Shown one piece after another: positions 1 through 8,537 of a stretch of 55,499 bases of DNA. The DNA is from an uncultured Saprospiraceae bacterium. Lineage in GTDB: Bacteria; Bacteroidota; Bacteroidia; Chitinophagales; Saprospiraceae. Where the stretch lies: positions 1 through 55,499 of the forward strand of contig CALJVJ010000214.1 in assembly GCA_937974625.1 (NCBI GenBank). The letters are read 5' to 3'. A program made the position numbers and the translations under genes. Position 1 is the first letter of the stretch. Each line of letters begins with the position of its first letter. The notes under the pieces were generated by a model. It was not told the origin of the DNA. It made no database searches and worked only from the letters and a program-made list of their open reading frames with translations.

Positions 1-195
1 CCCAAACTGGCATCCCGTCCCTTCGGGTTCAGAATTGCCATTCTTCATGCTCAAACAAGGGTACTCCTTTGCCTTTTTTCAATAATTTTCTTAACACCAA
101 AATCTCTAAGGTCAGTCCAAATCCAAAGTGACAAAGTAGTATTACTTACTTGAGTTTGAACTTAAAAAAATTATATCATTCTATTCATTTAGGCA
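1..195. other. Window edge, no confident gene
   Basis: This is the downstream side of the MATE gene. On the minus strand the frame from 145 to 29 is open for about 39 codons and reads like a hydrophobic segment followed by a basic and polar tail. It has no ATG, and a stop codon lies immediately upstream (146-148), so it could be a decayed gene end or chance. A small stem (TGGCA around 9-13, TGCCA around 36-40) with CCCG/CGGG inside lies near the edge. No gene is called. Confidence 0.3.
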
Positions 196-1548
196 TTAGG
201 TTGTCGGTAAATCAGTAGAAGGCAATGCTCTTAGCGCTTTTCTCAAAAAATAAAAGCAAATTACAGCGGATAAAACGTCTGCTATTGGAAAAGCCATCCA
301 AACACCATTTAGTTCGAAAAAAGAAGGCAGCGTTAAAATAAGCGGTATCAGACAAAAACCCTGCTTTGTCAAAGTTAGAAATAAAGCAGGAATTGCTTTT
401 CCAATGGCTTGAAAATAGGCGGAGCCGACTAATTGTACCAATAAAAGTGGCGTGGCAAGAAAACTTATCCTAATCGCAGGAGCTGTCAAAGCTATCAATT
501 CTTGGTCCGTTGTAAATAGTGACGCTATCTGTTCCGCAAAACATAATATTAAGACAAAAATTATGAAGGCAATTAGTGTACCTACCTTGATGGCAGTTTT
601 AGCTACTTTACGGACCCTATCCCAACTTTTAGCCCCATAATTAAATCCTGCAATTGGAATAAAACCTTGGGTGATGCCTAATACAGGAAAATTAGCGAAC
701 ATCATGACCCGCTGAATAATACCATATACAGAAACTGCTAAAGCGCCTCCTAAACTGAATAAGGTATTGTTTAGTACAATTGCTAAAATACTGATAACCC
801 CTTGTCTTGCTAAGGTCACTCCTCCCAAAGAAAATATTTCTGTTACAATTGGTAAATTTAATCCTAAATCACTGAAACTTGGGGTTAATTCCGATTTGCC
901 TGAAAAGAAAAACCAAAAGGTAAAACTAGCACTTGCTATGTAGGATAAGGTAGTTGCATAAGCTGCTCCTGCAATTCCCATATCCAAATAAATAATAAAT
1001 ATTGGGTCTAAAATAATATTGAATACCGCTGGAATTAACATGGTATACATTGCAATTTTGGGGGCACCTTCTGCCCGAATTACATTGTTGGTCATCATTG
1101 CCCATGCTAGAAATGGGACCCCTATAAGAATAATCTGGAAATACGCTTTTGCATAAGGTAAAATTTCTCCCTTCCCTCCAAAAAGTGTTAAAATTTCATC
1201 TTGGAATAAATAACCTAACCCAAGAAAACTAAAGGCAAGAAGTGCGGCTAAAGTAATTTGATTACCGAAAACCTTTTTAGCTTTTTGGTAGTCTTCCTCT
1301 CCCAACGCTCGTGAAATTATGGACCCACCACCTATCCCAATTGCCATTCCTGTACTAGATATTAAAAATGAAATTGGGAGAACAACCGTAATGGCACCAA
1401 TGGCTACTGCACCAATAAACTGTCCCACAAAAATAGTATCGACAATCATATAAATAGACATGACCATTATTCCGATTGAAGCAGGAACGGCTTGTTCTAA
1501 TAATAATTTGCCAATTGGTAATTGTCCTAATTTTTCAGATCGGGTCAT
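196..1548 (-). CDS. MATE family efflux transporter
   Basis: A multidrug and toxin extrusion (MATE) family antiporter of the inner membrane, expected to export cationic or other small compounds against a Na+ or H+ gradient (family knowledge). The protein is almost entirely hydrophobic, with about 12 membrane segments in two related halves, and the N-terminal pattern (LLLEQAVPASIGIMVMSIY, then VDTIFVGQFIG) is typical of the family. The length of 450 aa is normal. An ATG ten codons upstream lies inside a consensus promoter (TACTTTTG at 1568-1575), so the ATG at 1548 is chosen as the start. The next gene on this side is on the other strand, so it is probably transcribed alone. The substrate cannot be inferred. 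Confidence 0.93.
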   Translation of the reverse strand: MTRSEKLGQLPIGKLLLEQAVPASIGIMVMSIYMIVDTIFVGQFIGAVAIGAITVVLPISFLISSTGMAIGIGGGSIISRALGEEDYQKAKKVFGNQITLAALLAFSFLGLGYLFQDEILTLFGGKGEILPYAKAYFQIILIGVPFLAWAMMTNNVIRAEGAPKIAMYTMLIPAVFNIILDPIFIIYLDMGIAGAAYATTLSYIASASFTFWFFFSGKSELTPSFSDLGLNLPIVTEIFSLGGVTLARQGVISILAIVLNNTLFSLGGALAVSVYGIIQRVMMFANFPVLGITQGFIPIAGFNYGAKSWDRVRKVAKTAIKVGTLIAFIIFVLILCFAEQIASLFTTDQELIALTAPAIRISFLATPLLLVQLVGSAYFQAIGKAIPALFLTLTKQGFCLIPLILTLPSFFELNGVWMAFPIADVLSAVICFYFLRKALRALPSTDLPTT

Positions 1549-1567
1549 ATTAGTGCTATTCAAAATG

Positions 1568-1597
1568 CAAAAGTACATTTAGCTCGACTTTAGCCAA
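1568..1597 (-). promoter_or_regulatory. Bacteroidota sigma promoter of the MATE gene
   Basis: An exact TTG-N19-TAnnTTTG match on the minus strand: TTG at 1597-1595, then 19 bases, then TACTTTTG at 1575-1568. Transcription should begin near 1563, giving a leader of about 15 nt before the ATG at 1548. The promoter overlaps the longer possible start and therefore argues against it. Confidence 0.8.
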
Positions 1598-2260
1598 ATG
1601 AGCAGGCGAAGTCGAGTTTAGTAAGGGAAAAACAATAAGTCCGCTAAAAGACAATTTCCGTAAAAATAAAATTTTCTAAGCATTCATAAACTCCATACCA
1701 AATACCTCTCCATTATGCTAAGCAATTACAAGTCAAGGGGCAAAATATTTCATTAAATATCATAGAATAAATTACTATTATACTAATCTTTTAGAATCGA
1801 CTTTTGTATTTTTTTTTACGAAAGAATTGGTATAATTTTACCCAAACGGCAATCAAATATTTAACAAATTTCACATGGTAATTTTGTAAGTATTTGATTT
1901 ATGAATAAACACAGAAACGAAAATAATGGGCTTAGTACACAACTCCTTTAACCATTATCCTGGTATATTCAGGTATAAAATTCATACACTAGATTATTCT
2001 TCCAGAGCGAAGTTATCAAACCTACGCTTTGATGACGCGGTACTTCTTCCAAATACATTTCCTTTCAAAGTTTATTGGTCTCCTTACATTCTATTCAAAA
2101 AAGATATTCAACAACTAAAGAAACTCATAGTGTCTTGTTTTAGTTATTCCTATTTTTTGCTTGAGAAATTATTTGCTCACAGCCTATGCAATTTTGATGA
2201 ATAGAAGATTTTTCATGATTAATCTTTGAAGTTATCAATTCAATCAAAAGTAGGACTCGA

Positions 2261-2287
2261 GTTGCCAGAAAATTCTGGCAACTTTTT
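2261..2287 (+). terminator. Rho-independent terminator without an obvious gene
   Basis: The arms GTTGCCAGAA (2261-2270) and TTCTGGCAAC (2273-2282) are perfectly complementary and are followed by TTTTT. This is the classical intrinsic terminator layout on the plus strand. No confident gene lies upstream on that strand, so it may end a small RNA or the weak 92-codon frame at 1926-2204. Confidence 0.75.
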
Positions 2288-2397
2288 ATTATTCATCAAA
2301 AAATCACCAATAATGCGCTTATAAAGCTTTTAAAAGTTAACTCAACAAATAAAATACATGACTTTTTTTTGCATAATTGTAATAACAATCATAGCTT

Positions 2398-2581
2398 TAA
2401 GAGTCTGTCTAAATTTTATCTTCTGACAACCAATATTTTACGTCCTAATAACTATACGGAGACATCGAAAAAAGTTTGTTCCTTATCCCGATAAGTAAAA
2501 AAATCATAGTTAGAACGCTGTCTAAGTCGACAAGCAGTCGCAAAATATTGATTACCAGCTAAATAAGTAGACATACTCTTA
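2398..2581. repeat. MITE-like imperfect inverted-repeat element
   Basis: The ends TAAGAGTCTGTCTA (2398-2411) and TAGACATACTCTTA (2568-2581) are inverted copies matching at 13 of 14 positions. A second inner pair, CAATATTTTACG (2431-2442) and CGCAAAATATTG (2539-2550), matches at 11 of 12. The centre holds CTTATC/GATAAG (2482-2495). There is no coding capacity. GAGTCTGTCTA-type ends resemble insertion-sequence termini, so a non-autonomous or decayed element is likely (inference). No clear target duplication is seen. Confidence 0.5.
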
Positions 2582-2663
2582 TAAAATTATCAACTGTCCA
2601 AATACACAATAACAACTTTTAATTACTTCGAATTTAATTTTAGCTAGAAACACAAAATAAAAC

Positions 2664-3251
2664 ATGGACTTTAGTAATCATTTTCAAGAAAGATTTTCTT
2701 TTCTTTTGCCGAAGGATTTCAAAGAATTAATGGCTTATTCCAAAGAATATCAATTTAAAAAAGGAGATAAGATTATTGATTTTGGAGAAAAAAAGAAAAA
2801 GGTTGTTATTATTCTTAAAGGTATCGTAAGGGGATACATCGTCAATTATCAAAAAAAGGAATTGACAACCTTTATATATCAAGAATTTGCAGCATTTGCA
2901 GCTTATGAACCCTTTCTATTATCTAAACCTTCCAATCATGCCTTTGAATGCCTAGAACCAACCAAGGTTTTAATGATAGATAATGAAGACCTTGAAAAAT
3001 TAATAAGTACGAATCATCGAATTAAGAAAGTAAAGGAAAAGATTATTATTGAAGGCTTATTATTATCTTTTAAGCGGAATGAAAGCTTCATAAAATTGAG
3101 CCCAGAGAAACGATATAAAGATTTTATGAAAAAAAAGAGTGGCTTACTTCAACGTGTTTCCCAAAAGCATTTAGCATCCTATTTGGGTATAACCGCAGTG
3201 TCATTTTCTAGATTAAAGAAGAGAATTTATGACCAATACGAACTTCAATAA
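2664..3251 (+). CDS. Crp/Fnr family transcriptional regulator
   Basis: A 195-aa protein with the layout of Bacteroidota Crp-like regulators. An N-terminal cyclic-nucleotide-binding-type jelly roll spans about residues 10-115 (FKKGDKIIDFGEKKKKVVII, then GIVRGYI), a long dimerisation helix follows, and a C-terminal helix-turn-helix spans about 165-190 (VSQKHLASYLGITAVSFSRL). It lacks the cysteines of a true FNR iron-sulphur cluster, and the phosphate-binding cassette of CRP is not evident, so the ligand is unknown. No partner gene is adjacent: the MATE gene diverges about 1.1 kb away and the TIR fusion gene converges 43 bp downstream. Its targets cannot be predicted from the sequence. Confidence 0.88.
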   Translation: MDFSNHFQERFSFLLPKDFKELMAYSKEYQFKKGDKIIDFGEKKKKVVIILKGIVRGYIVNYQKKELTTFIYQEFAAFAAYEPFLLSKPSNHAFECLEPTKVLMIDNEDLEKLISTNHRIKKVKEKIIIEGLLLSFKRNESFIKLSPEKRYKDFMKKKSGLLQRVSQKHLASYLGITAVSFSRLKKRIYDQYELQ

Positions 3252-3294
3252 AACAGAATTTTTACGATTTTCTTATTAACTTGACTTAAATGGA

Positions 3295-6200
3295 CTAACC
3301 TCTACCACTTCGGTCAATTATATTGGCATTCGCTTGTTGGGTCCCTGTCATCACCACTTCTTGTAAAGTAACGTGATTCGGTTGAGTAGTCATGAAATAA
3401 ATTACCTCTGATACATCTTGTGCATTTACAGGGATAAAATCCGTAATCTGCTGTTCGATATCTCCTGTTTTTACACTTGAAAATTCTGTATCTTCAACAT
3501 ACCCTGGGGAAACTTGACTAACCCTAATATTATATTTGTGCAAATCTAACCTCATAGCTTTGGACAAGGCATCTACTGCATGCTTTGTAGCACAATAGAC
3601 CGCATTATTAGGGTATACTTCCTTTCCTGCCAAAGAACAAACATTAATTATCTGCCCCTTTCTACGCTTAACCATATAGGGCGCAATTTCTCTAGTCACA
3701 TAAAGTAATCCTTTCAAATTGGTATCAATCATCTCCTCCCAATTGGAGAGTTCTCCTTCATGTATCGCTGTTTCTCCCTTTGCTAAACCTGCATTATTGA
3801 CCAATATATCTATCATTTGCCATTCTTCTTCTAACTCTGCTAATGCCTCTTGTACAGCAGCCGAGCTTTTAATATCAAAGGGCAATAACCTAACTTTAGC
3901 GTCGAATTCCTTTTCAAATTGGTCTTTTATCTGAAATAATCGAGAAAATCTTCTTCCTGTTAAAATTAATTGGTAACCTTCTGCTGCAAATTTGGCAGCT
4001 GTAGCTTTTCCTATTCCTGAGGTTGCCCCAGTAATTAAAGCTATTTTTGTTTGAGGTTTTGATATTTTAACTGCTTTCTTATTTTCTATCGTTCTAATCT
4101 CATTATTGCTAGGAGTCTTTAAAATAGGCTGATGCACCTTTGCAGATTTATTAACTTCCTGTATTGGATGTACATTAGCAACTAAATTGGATATGGTGTA
4201 GCTTTCTTCTTTTTCTGCACCCTCCGCAACTTGAACTAACTTGATATTTTGCTTTTCTTTTGCTTCGACCTCCTCACTTGCGATAGCAAATGCTTGGTCA
4301 TTAACCGCTGTTTTCAATTCTGGATTTACTTCTGCGGATTTTTCATAAAACTGGAGCGCTTTTTCTCGTTCTCCCATCTTATGGTATATAACTGCTAAAT
4401 CATAATTCGCAAAAGGGTGCTCCGGCGCTTTTTCTAAAACTTCTTCAAATGCAGCTATAGCTTCAACTTCTTGATTTAAACTTTCGTTTTTAATTAACCC
4501 GAATTGATATAATGCATTAATATTCCCGCGGTCTGTTTGATATGCTTCTTTTAAATACCCTGCTGCCGCATCTGGATTATCCTTTAGATAATTCACTAAA
4601 AGCATTCCTAATTTATAAGAAACATTGGGAAACTCGGGATTATCATGATGCACTTTCTCATAATAATTTTTTGCCGTTAAATAATCTCTTTCTACTTCTG
4701 CCAACTCCCCTAAGAAAAATTTAGCCGACAAATTATTTGGTTCTTGCTCCAGCAATAGTGCCAATTGATTGGAGGCTTCTTTGAAATTGTTATGGTATTT
4801 TGCTAAAAAGGCAGCATACTGATACCGAACTGAACCAAAATCTGGAACTTCAGCCAAGGTTTCTTTCAGTAAAGCAATACCTTCTTCTACTTTTCCTGAG
4901 TGTACTAATGTATTTGCAGATTGTAAGACTTCTAATTCACTCAATTCTTCCTCTATTTCTTCCGTCTCCTCTCCTTCGTCCATGAAATATCCTTCCAACT
5001 CATCTTCCTCTTCTTCCTCTATTTCATTCGTTGATTTATCACTTCCATTGGTTTCCCTAAATAAAGCAACAGCGCCAATACTAGTTCCTATAGCGGCAAT
5101 TTCAGTAGGTGATACCGCTGACTCCGTAGTAATATTAACCGCTTCAACTTGGTCTTCTATATGCAAATCATCCCCCATTAAATCAGATAAAGAAATCATT
5201 TCTTCTTCTATTTCCTCGTCCTGGTCTGCATCTTCTGGAAAACTTAGCTGATTATTAGCTGATAAGGTGTTTTCATTGGTTGGTAATTTTTGAGCTAATT
5301 CTAAAGCTAATAACTCAGTCTCGGTGAGTGGACGGTCTTCCGATTCAGCTAGTTCATTGAGAGAAATTTCTTCTTCTGGCTCAACAAATTCCGATTCGTC
5401 TTCTGCATCTGCTTCCGCCCATTCAGGGTCCATCGCTATTAAATCTTTTTGTTGAGCTGGTTCTACCTTTTCTATATCAGAGGTATTACTAATTCCACTC
5501 AAAGCATCCAGTGTTACGTCATTCTCTTCAATGGAAGGAACCGATACATTTTCAAATTCTTCAACTGGTAAATTATCTATTTTTTCCTTCTCCACAACTA
5601 AATCATCAAATGGAAGAAAATTATTAGTTGATTCTTCGACTGGAATCGGTGCTTCTTCTATTGCTACTATCTCTTCTTCAATCTCTGGTTCAACAACTGA
5701 TATGGGTGCTTCTGTTACGGATTCGCTTACTATTGGTGTTACAAGGGTTGTCCTCGGTGTTTCTGCTATGCCTTCCTCTTCTTTGTGCCTATTAGCATTA
5801 ACAAATTTTAGATGAGCAGCTTCGTCCCCAAAAATCCTAAAAAATGCTTCGTAATTATTAGCAGAAAATTCGGAGAAAGGGAAATAATTCGTATCTCTTA
5901 AATTTCTTAAATACTCCCCTACTTCCGAAGAAATACCTCGAACTATTTTTAATTTGCTTGAGAATTCTTCCTCCTCTTCTTTCGGAATCCTACGCTTTAA
6001 TTTCCTCAAATCTAAATACTTCTCTTGCCAATAATTCATGTATCTAATGACATTGCTAACCTTTTCAAATTCAGTAGGAATAAGTTGACGGTTTCCAGCA
6101 TCATCAATCTCTGTCCCATCAATAATGATAGGTAAAACTTGTTCATTTTTTATTAGGGTCTGTAAATAGGCTAATCCTTGATTTAAACAGGTTTGTGATT

Positions 6201-6399
6201 TTAAAAAATTGTCACTTACCATTAAAAGACAAGGATTGTTATCTTTTACCAATCTGGAATAAAAACTTTCTCCGCTTACAAAACTATTCCCATCAATCAA
6301 ATGGAAGGTTACTTCTGTACTTTTCAAATCCCTAATCAATCTGTTAATTAGTTCCTGATTATCAGCGATATAAGCTATATTTATAGTCAATTGATTCAT
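3295..6399 (-). CDS. TIR-TPR-SDR fusion protein
   Basis: A 1034-aa three-part protein. Residues about 1-150 resemble a TIR domain: a beta strand INIAYIA, then LLMVSDNFLKS and VLPIII. Residues 215-485 are a very acidic, low-complexity linker rich in E and D. Residues 488-699 hold about six TPR-like helical repeats. Residues 780-1034 are a complete short-chain dehydrogenase, with the nucleotide-binding TGATSGIG (790-797), NNAG, and the catalytic S922, Y935 and K939 (YCATK). Where NADase TIR domains carry the catalytic Glu (after S-x-W-C-x-x), this protein has Gln74 (SQTCLNQ), so NAD cleavage is probably lost. There is no signal peptide, so it is cytoplasmic. It stands alone, with convergent Crp on one side and a 317-bp gap on the other. 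The oxidoreductase substrate is unknown. The TIR call rests on the strand pattern and is less certain than the SDR and TPR calls. Confidence 0.85.
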   Translation of the reverse strand: MNQLTINIAYIADNQELINRLIRDLKSTEVTFHLIDGNSFVSGESFYSRLVKDNNPCLLMVSDNFLKSQTCLNQGLAYLQTLIKNEQVLPIIIDGTEIDDAGNRQLIPTEFEKVSNVIRYMNYWQEKYLDLRKLKRRIPKEEEEEFSSKLKIVRGISSEVGEYLRNLRDTNYFPFSEFSANNYEAFFRIFGDEAAHLKFVNANRHKEEEGIAETPRTTLVTPIVSESVTEAPISVVEPEIEEEIVAIEEAPIPVEESTNNFLPFDDLVVEKEKIDNLPVEEFENVSVPSIEENDVTLDALSGISNTSDIEKVEPAQQKDLIAMDPEWAEADAEDESEFVEPEEEISLNELAESEDRPLTETELLALELAQKLPTNENTLSANNQLSFPEDADQDEEIEEEMISLSDLMGDDLHIEDQVEAVNITTESAVSPTEIAAIGTSIGAVALFRETNGSDKSTNEIEEEEEDELEGYFMDEGEETEEIEEELSELEVLQSANTLVHSGKVEEGIALLKETLAEVPDFGSVRYQYAAFLAKYHNNFKEASNQLALLLEQEPNNLSAKFFLGELAEVERDYLTAKNYYEKVHHDNPEFPNVSYKLGMLLVNYLKDNPDAAAGYLKEAYQTDRGNINALYQFGLIKNESLNQEVEAIAAFEEVLEKAPEHPFANYDLAVIYHKMGEREKALQFYEKSAEVNPELKTAVNDQAFAIASEEVEAKEKQNIKLVQVAEGAEKEESYTISNLVANVHPIQEVNKSAKVHQPILKTPSNNEIRTIENKKAVKISKPQTKIALITGATSGIGKATAAKFAAEGYQLILTGRRFSRLFQIKDQFEKEFDAKVRLLPFDIKSSAAVQEALAELEEEWQMIDILVNNAGLAKGETAIHEGELSNWEEMIDTNLKGLLYVTREIAPYMVKRRKGQIINVCSLAGKEVYPNNAVYCATKHAVDALSKAMRLDLHKYNIRVSQVSPGYVEDTEFSSVKTGDIEQQITDFIPVNAQDVSEVIYFMTTQPNHVTLQEVVMTGTQQANANIIDRSGRG

Positions 6400-6716
6400 T
6401 TATTATTTTCTAAATGCAGTATTGTTAATTTTCTCTCTAACAACACTTCCAATTTAATACCACTTTTCCCCACGAAGTGAAATTTTTACCGTTTTAAACT
6501 AAATATTTTAAATCCCTCTTTTTTTTAAAGGTTAAATATACGGAGTTTTCGCCTAAATGGTTGATTTAACATTTGATAAGAATTGACAATTAGCCGCAGA
6601 AGTGCCTTATTTTTAGCACTTTAAGTATCCTACTTTATAGTACTATAAAAAAATCCCTGAAGTATATCGTATACCTCAAGGATTTTTTATTGACTATTTT
6701 TAAGAAATTTTCTTTT
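6400..6716. other. Intergenic region with terminator
   Basis: Contains the terminator of the downstream-reading minus-strand gene (6647-6688) and a small hairpin AAGTGC/GCACTT (6600-6605 and 6616-6621). The remainder is the AT-rich upstream region of the TIR fusion gene, in which no consensus promoter was found. Confidence 0.5.
6647..6688 (-). terminator. Intrinsic terminator of the Ig-repeat gene
   Basis: AAAAATCC and GGATTTTT flank an inner stem GTATA/TATAC with TCG loop. On the minus strand it lies 29 bp after the stop codon at 6717 and ends in a run of U. The A/T symmetry would let it work in both directions. Confidence 0.8.
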
Positions 6717-8048
6717 TTAATTTTGAATATACACCGTTTTTAAAGATTCATGATACTGACCACACTTATCTTTAATTTTGCATTTGAGTATATAGGTTCC
6801 TGGCTGCATATTTTTCAAATAATTGTCCCCTGAACTACCTTGTTTACACCATTCATAAGGGTACTGAGATTCTTTTCTTACGAATTGATTGTTCACATAC
6901 AATTCCATCCATTCAATGTCTTGATACTTATTGGGATGTACCTTTACGTATAGATTGGTATTTTTTGGATAGTAATTGTTATTAGGATATTGGTAGTTTG
7001 AGTTCCAATCACAAGTATTGGTGTTCCCTCCATCAATATACACCACGCAAGTTTTTTCATGGTATTGACCACATTTATCTTTTACTTTGATTTTTATGGT
7101 ATAGGTACCTGCTTGTAAATTCTTCAAATAATTATCCCCTGAAGAACCACTCTTCGCCCATTCATAAGGATAACTTGTTTCTTTTCTGACAAATTGATTG
7201 TTGATGTATAGTTCCATCCAATCAATGTCTTGATATCTATTAGGATTCGCCTTTACATACAAATTATGTCCTGAGGGATAATGTGCTCCGCAGTTGAAAT
7301 TATAGGAAAAATCCCAATTACATGCCGTATTACCTCCTGTGTTCCCTCCATCGATATACACCACGCAAGTTTTTTCATGGTATTGACCACATTTATCTTT
7401 TACTTTGATTTTTATGGTATAGGTACCTGCTTGTAAATTCTTCAAATAATTATCTCCTGAAGAACCACTTTTCGCCCATTCATAGGGATAACTTGTTTCT
7501 TTTCTGACAAATTGATTGTTGATGTATAGTTCCATCCAATCAATGTCTTGATATCTATTAGGATTCGCCTTTACATACAAATTATGTCCTGAGGGATAAT
7601 GTGCTCCGCAGTTGAAATTATAAGAAAAATCCCAATTACATGCCGTGTTGCCTCCTGTGTTCCCTCCATCAATATAGATGACACAAGTTTTTTCATGGTA
7701 TTGACCACATTTATCTTTTACTTTGATTTTTATCGTGTAGGTTCCTGGCTGTAGATTCTTCAAATAATTATCGCCACTGTAGCCGCTTTTCGCCCATTCG
7801 TAGGGGTAATTGGTTTCTTTTCTGACAAATTGATTATTGATGTATAATTCCATCCAATCAATGTCTTGGTATCTCTGTGGATTAGCTTTCACATAAAGAT
7901 TATGTCCAGCATTATAATGTGTGCCGCAATTAAAGTTATACGAAAAATCCCAATTGCAAGAATAATCATCACTTGTTTCACTAGCTTCTGCATTTAAGAT
8001 GAAGCCTAATGGAATACAAAGCAATAACATCATCATTAATTTTTTCAT
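6717..8048 (-). CDS. Secreted protein with four Ig-like repeats
   Basis: A 443-aa exported protein. A lipid-free signal peptide occupies residues 1-22 (basic MKK, hydrophobic core, ending near AEA). Four repeats follow at residues 31-136, 137-242, 243-345 and 346-443. Each opens with CNWDF or CDWN, carries a core W-M-E-L-Y-[IV]-N-N-Q-F-V-R-K-E and PYEW, and closes with GTYxxKxKxKDKCGQYHE. This resembles bacterial Ig-like domains of the Big_7 kind (family inference). Each repeat has conserved cysteines that may pair. Repeats 2 and 3 are nearly identical in protein and DNA (7640-7323 and 7322-7014), and repeat 4 is the most divergent. No T9SS sorting domain or anchor follows, so it is probably periplasmic or released. 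A terminator follows directly, which suggests a single-gene transcript. Confidence 0.8.
   Translation of the reverse strand: MKKLMMMLLLCIPLGFILNAEASETSDDYSCNWDFSYNFNCGTHYNAGHNLYVKANPQRYQDIDWMELYINNQFVRKETNYPYEWAKSGYSGDNYLKNLQPGTYTIKIKVKDKCGQYHEKTCVIYIDGGNTGGNTACNWDFSYNFNCGAHYPSGHNLYVKANPNRYQDIDWMELYINNQFVRKETSYPYEWAKSGSSGDNYLKNLQAGTYTIKIKVKDKCGQYHEKTCVVYIDGGNTGGNTACNWDFSYNFNCGAHYPSGHNLYVKANPNRYQDIDWMELYINNQFVRKETSYPYEWAKSGSSGDNYLKNLQAGTYTIKIKVKDKCGQYHEKTCVVYIDGGNTNTCDWNSNYQYPNNNYYPKNTNLYVKVHPNKYQDIEWMELYVNNQFVRKESQYPYEWCKQGSSGDNYLKNMQPGTYILKCKIKDKCGQYHESLKTVYIQN
7014..7958 (-). repeat. Coding tandem repeat, 318-bp unit
   Basis: Three successive 106-codon units lie at 7958-7641, 7640-7323 and 7322-7014 (the last is slightly shorter). 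Units 2 and 3 differ by only a few bases by eye, including third positions, which indicates recent duplication or gene conversion. Confidence 0.85.
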
Positions 8049-8537
8049 AATTTACCTTTTTTGTTAAAGAATTTTGAAGTTTTTTTCTGAATTATTTCAG
8101 TATAATGGTTTGTGTTTCTAATAGATAATCTGTACCCAATCTATCTTGTCAAGTGGATAATTTTGACTATTTCTGACTTAATAGAAATAACAAATCGTCC
8201 ATTTGAGATACAGGAATACATTTTCTATGCTGGTGCATAGGAAAGTAATTTTTATGTTATTTTTTTTGAAAAAAACCTACTTCAATAGGTTATAAAAAAA
8301 TTGTAGGAAGAAGAAATTGACGGACAAGGTGGTTAGAAAGAAATTGACGGGATGTAATTTTTCTCGTGGGAGTTTTGTAATAAGAACTAAATTAATAAAT
8401 AAGCTTTAAATATTCAAACATTTAGAAAAAAGACTTTAAATGCGCTAAAATTTTACAAATAAAAAGAACAAGGTAATGTCAAGTTCAAGGTTCTACAAAA
8501 AAAATATCCAATACTTGAACTTGACATTATTAGTGGT
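8049..8537. other. Intergenic region, no gene seen
   Basis: This AT-rich stretch separates the Ig-repeat gene from the TlpA-type gene, both on the minus strand. It holds the 16-bp inverted repeat at 8474-8529. No TTG-N19-TAnnTTTG match was found, and no open frame looks coding. Confidence 0.5.
8474..8529. repeat. Perfect 16-bp inverted repeat after the TlpA gene
   Basis: TAATGTCAAGTTCAAG (8474-8489) and its exact inverse (8514-8529) flank a 24-base spacer that is T-rich on the minus strand. It begins 8 bp past the stop codon at 8538. It may form the 3' end hairpin of that mRNA, although the U run is in the loop and not after the stem. Confidence 0.6.

Larger units (their letters stand above)
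1598..2663. other. Intergenic region between MATE gene and Crp-type regulator
   Basis: An AT-rich stretch of about 1.1 kb. It holds an orphan terminator-like hairpin (2261-2287) and a 180-bp imperfect inverted-repeat element (2398-2581). An open frame on the plus strand (1926-2204, 92 codons) has no recognisable domain and random-looking composition. It ends just before the hairpin, so an unannotated transcript is possible. TAATTTTG at 1878-1885 fits the -7 consensus but has no matching TTG upstream. Confidence 0.5.

Noticed and set aside
1926-2204. 92-codon plus-strand frame between the MATE and Crp genes
   Set aside because: No domain, signal peptide or sensible composition; only its position before an orphan terminator speaks for it. 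Kept as a note, not called.
4982-5815. Plus-strand frames opposite the acidic linker
   Set aside because: They are antisense to the acidic E/D-rich linker, where GAA/GAG codons give serine-rich antisense frames. The sense frame is clearly the real gene.
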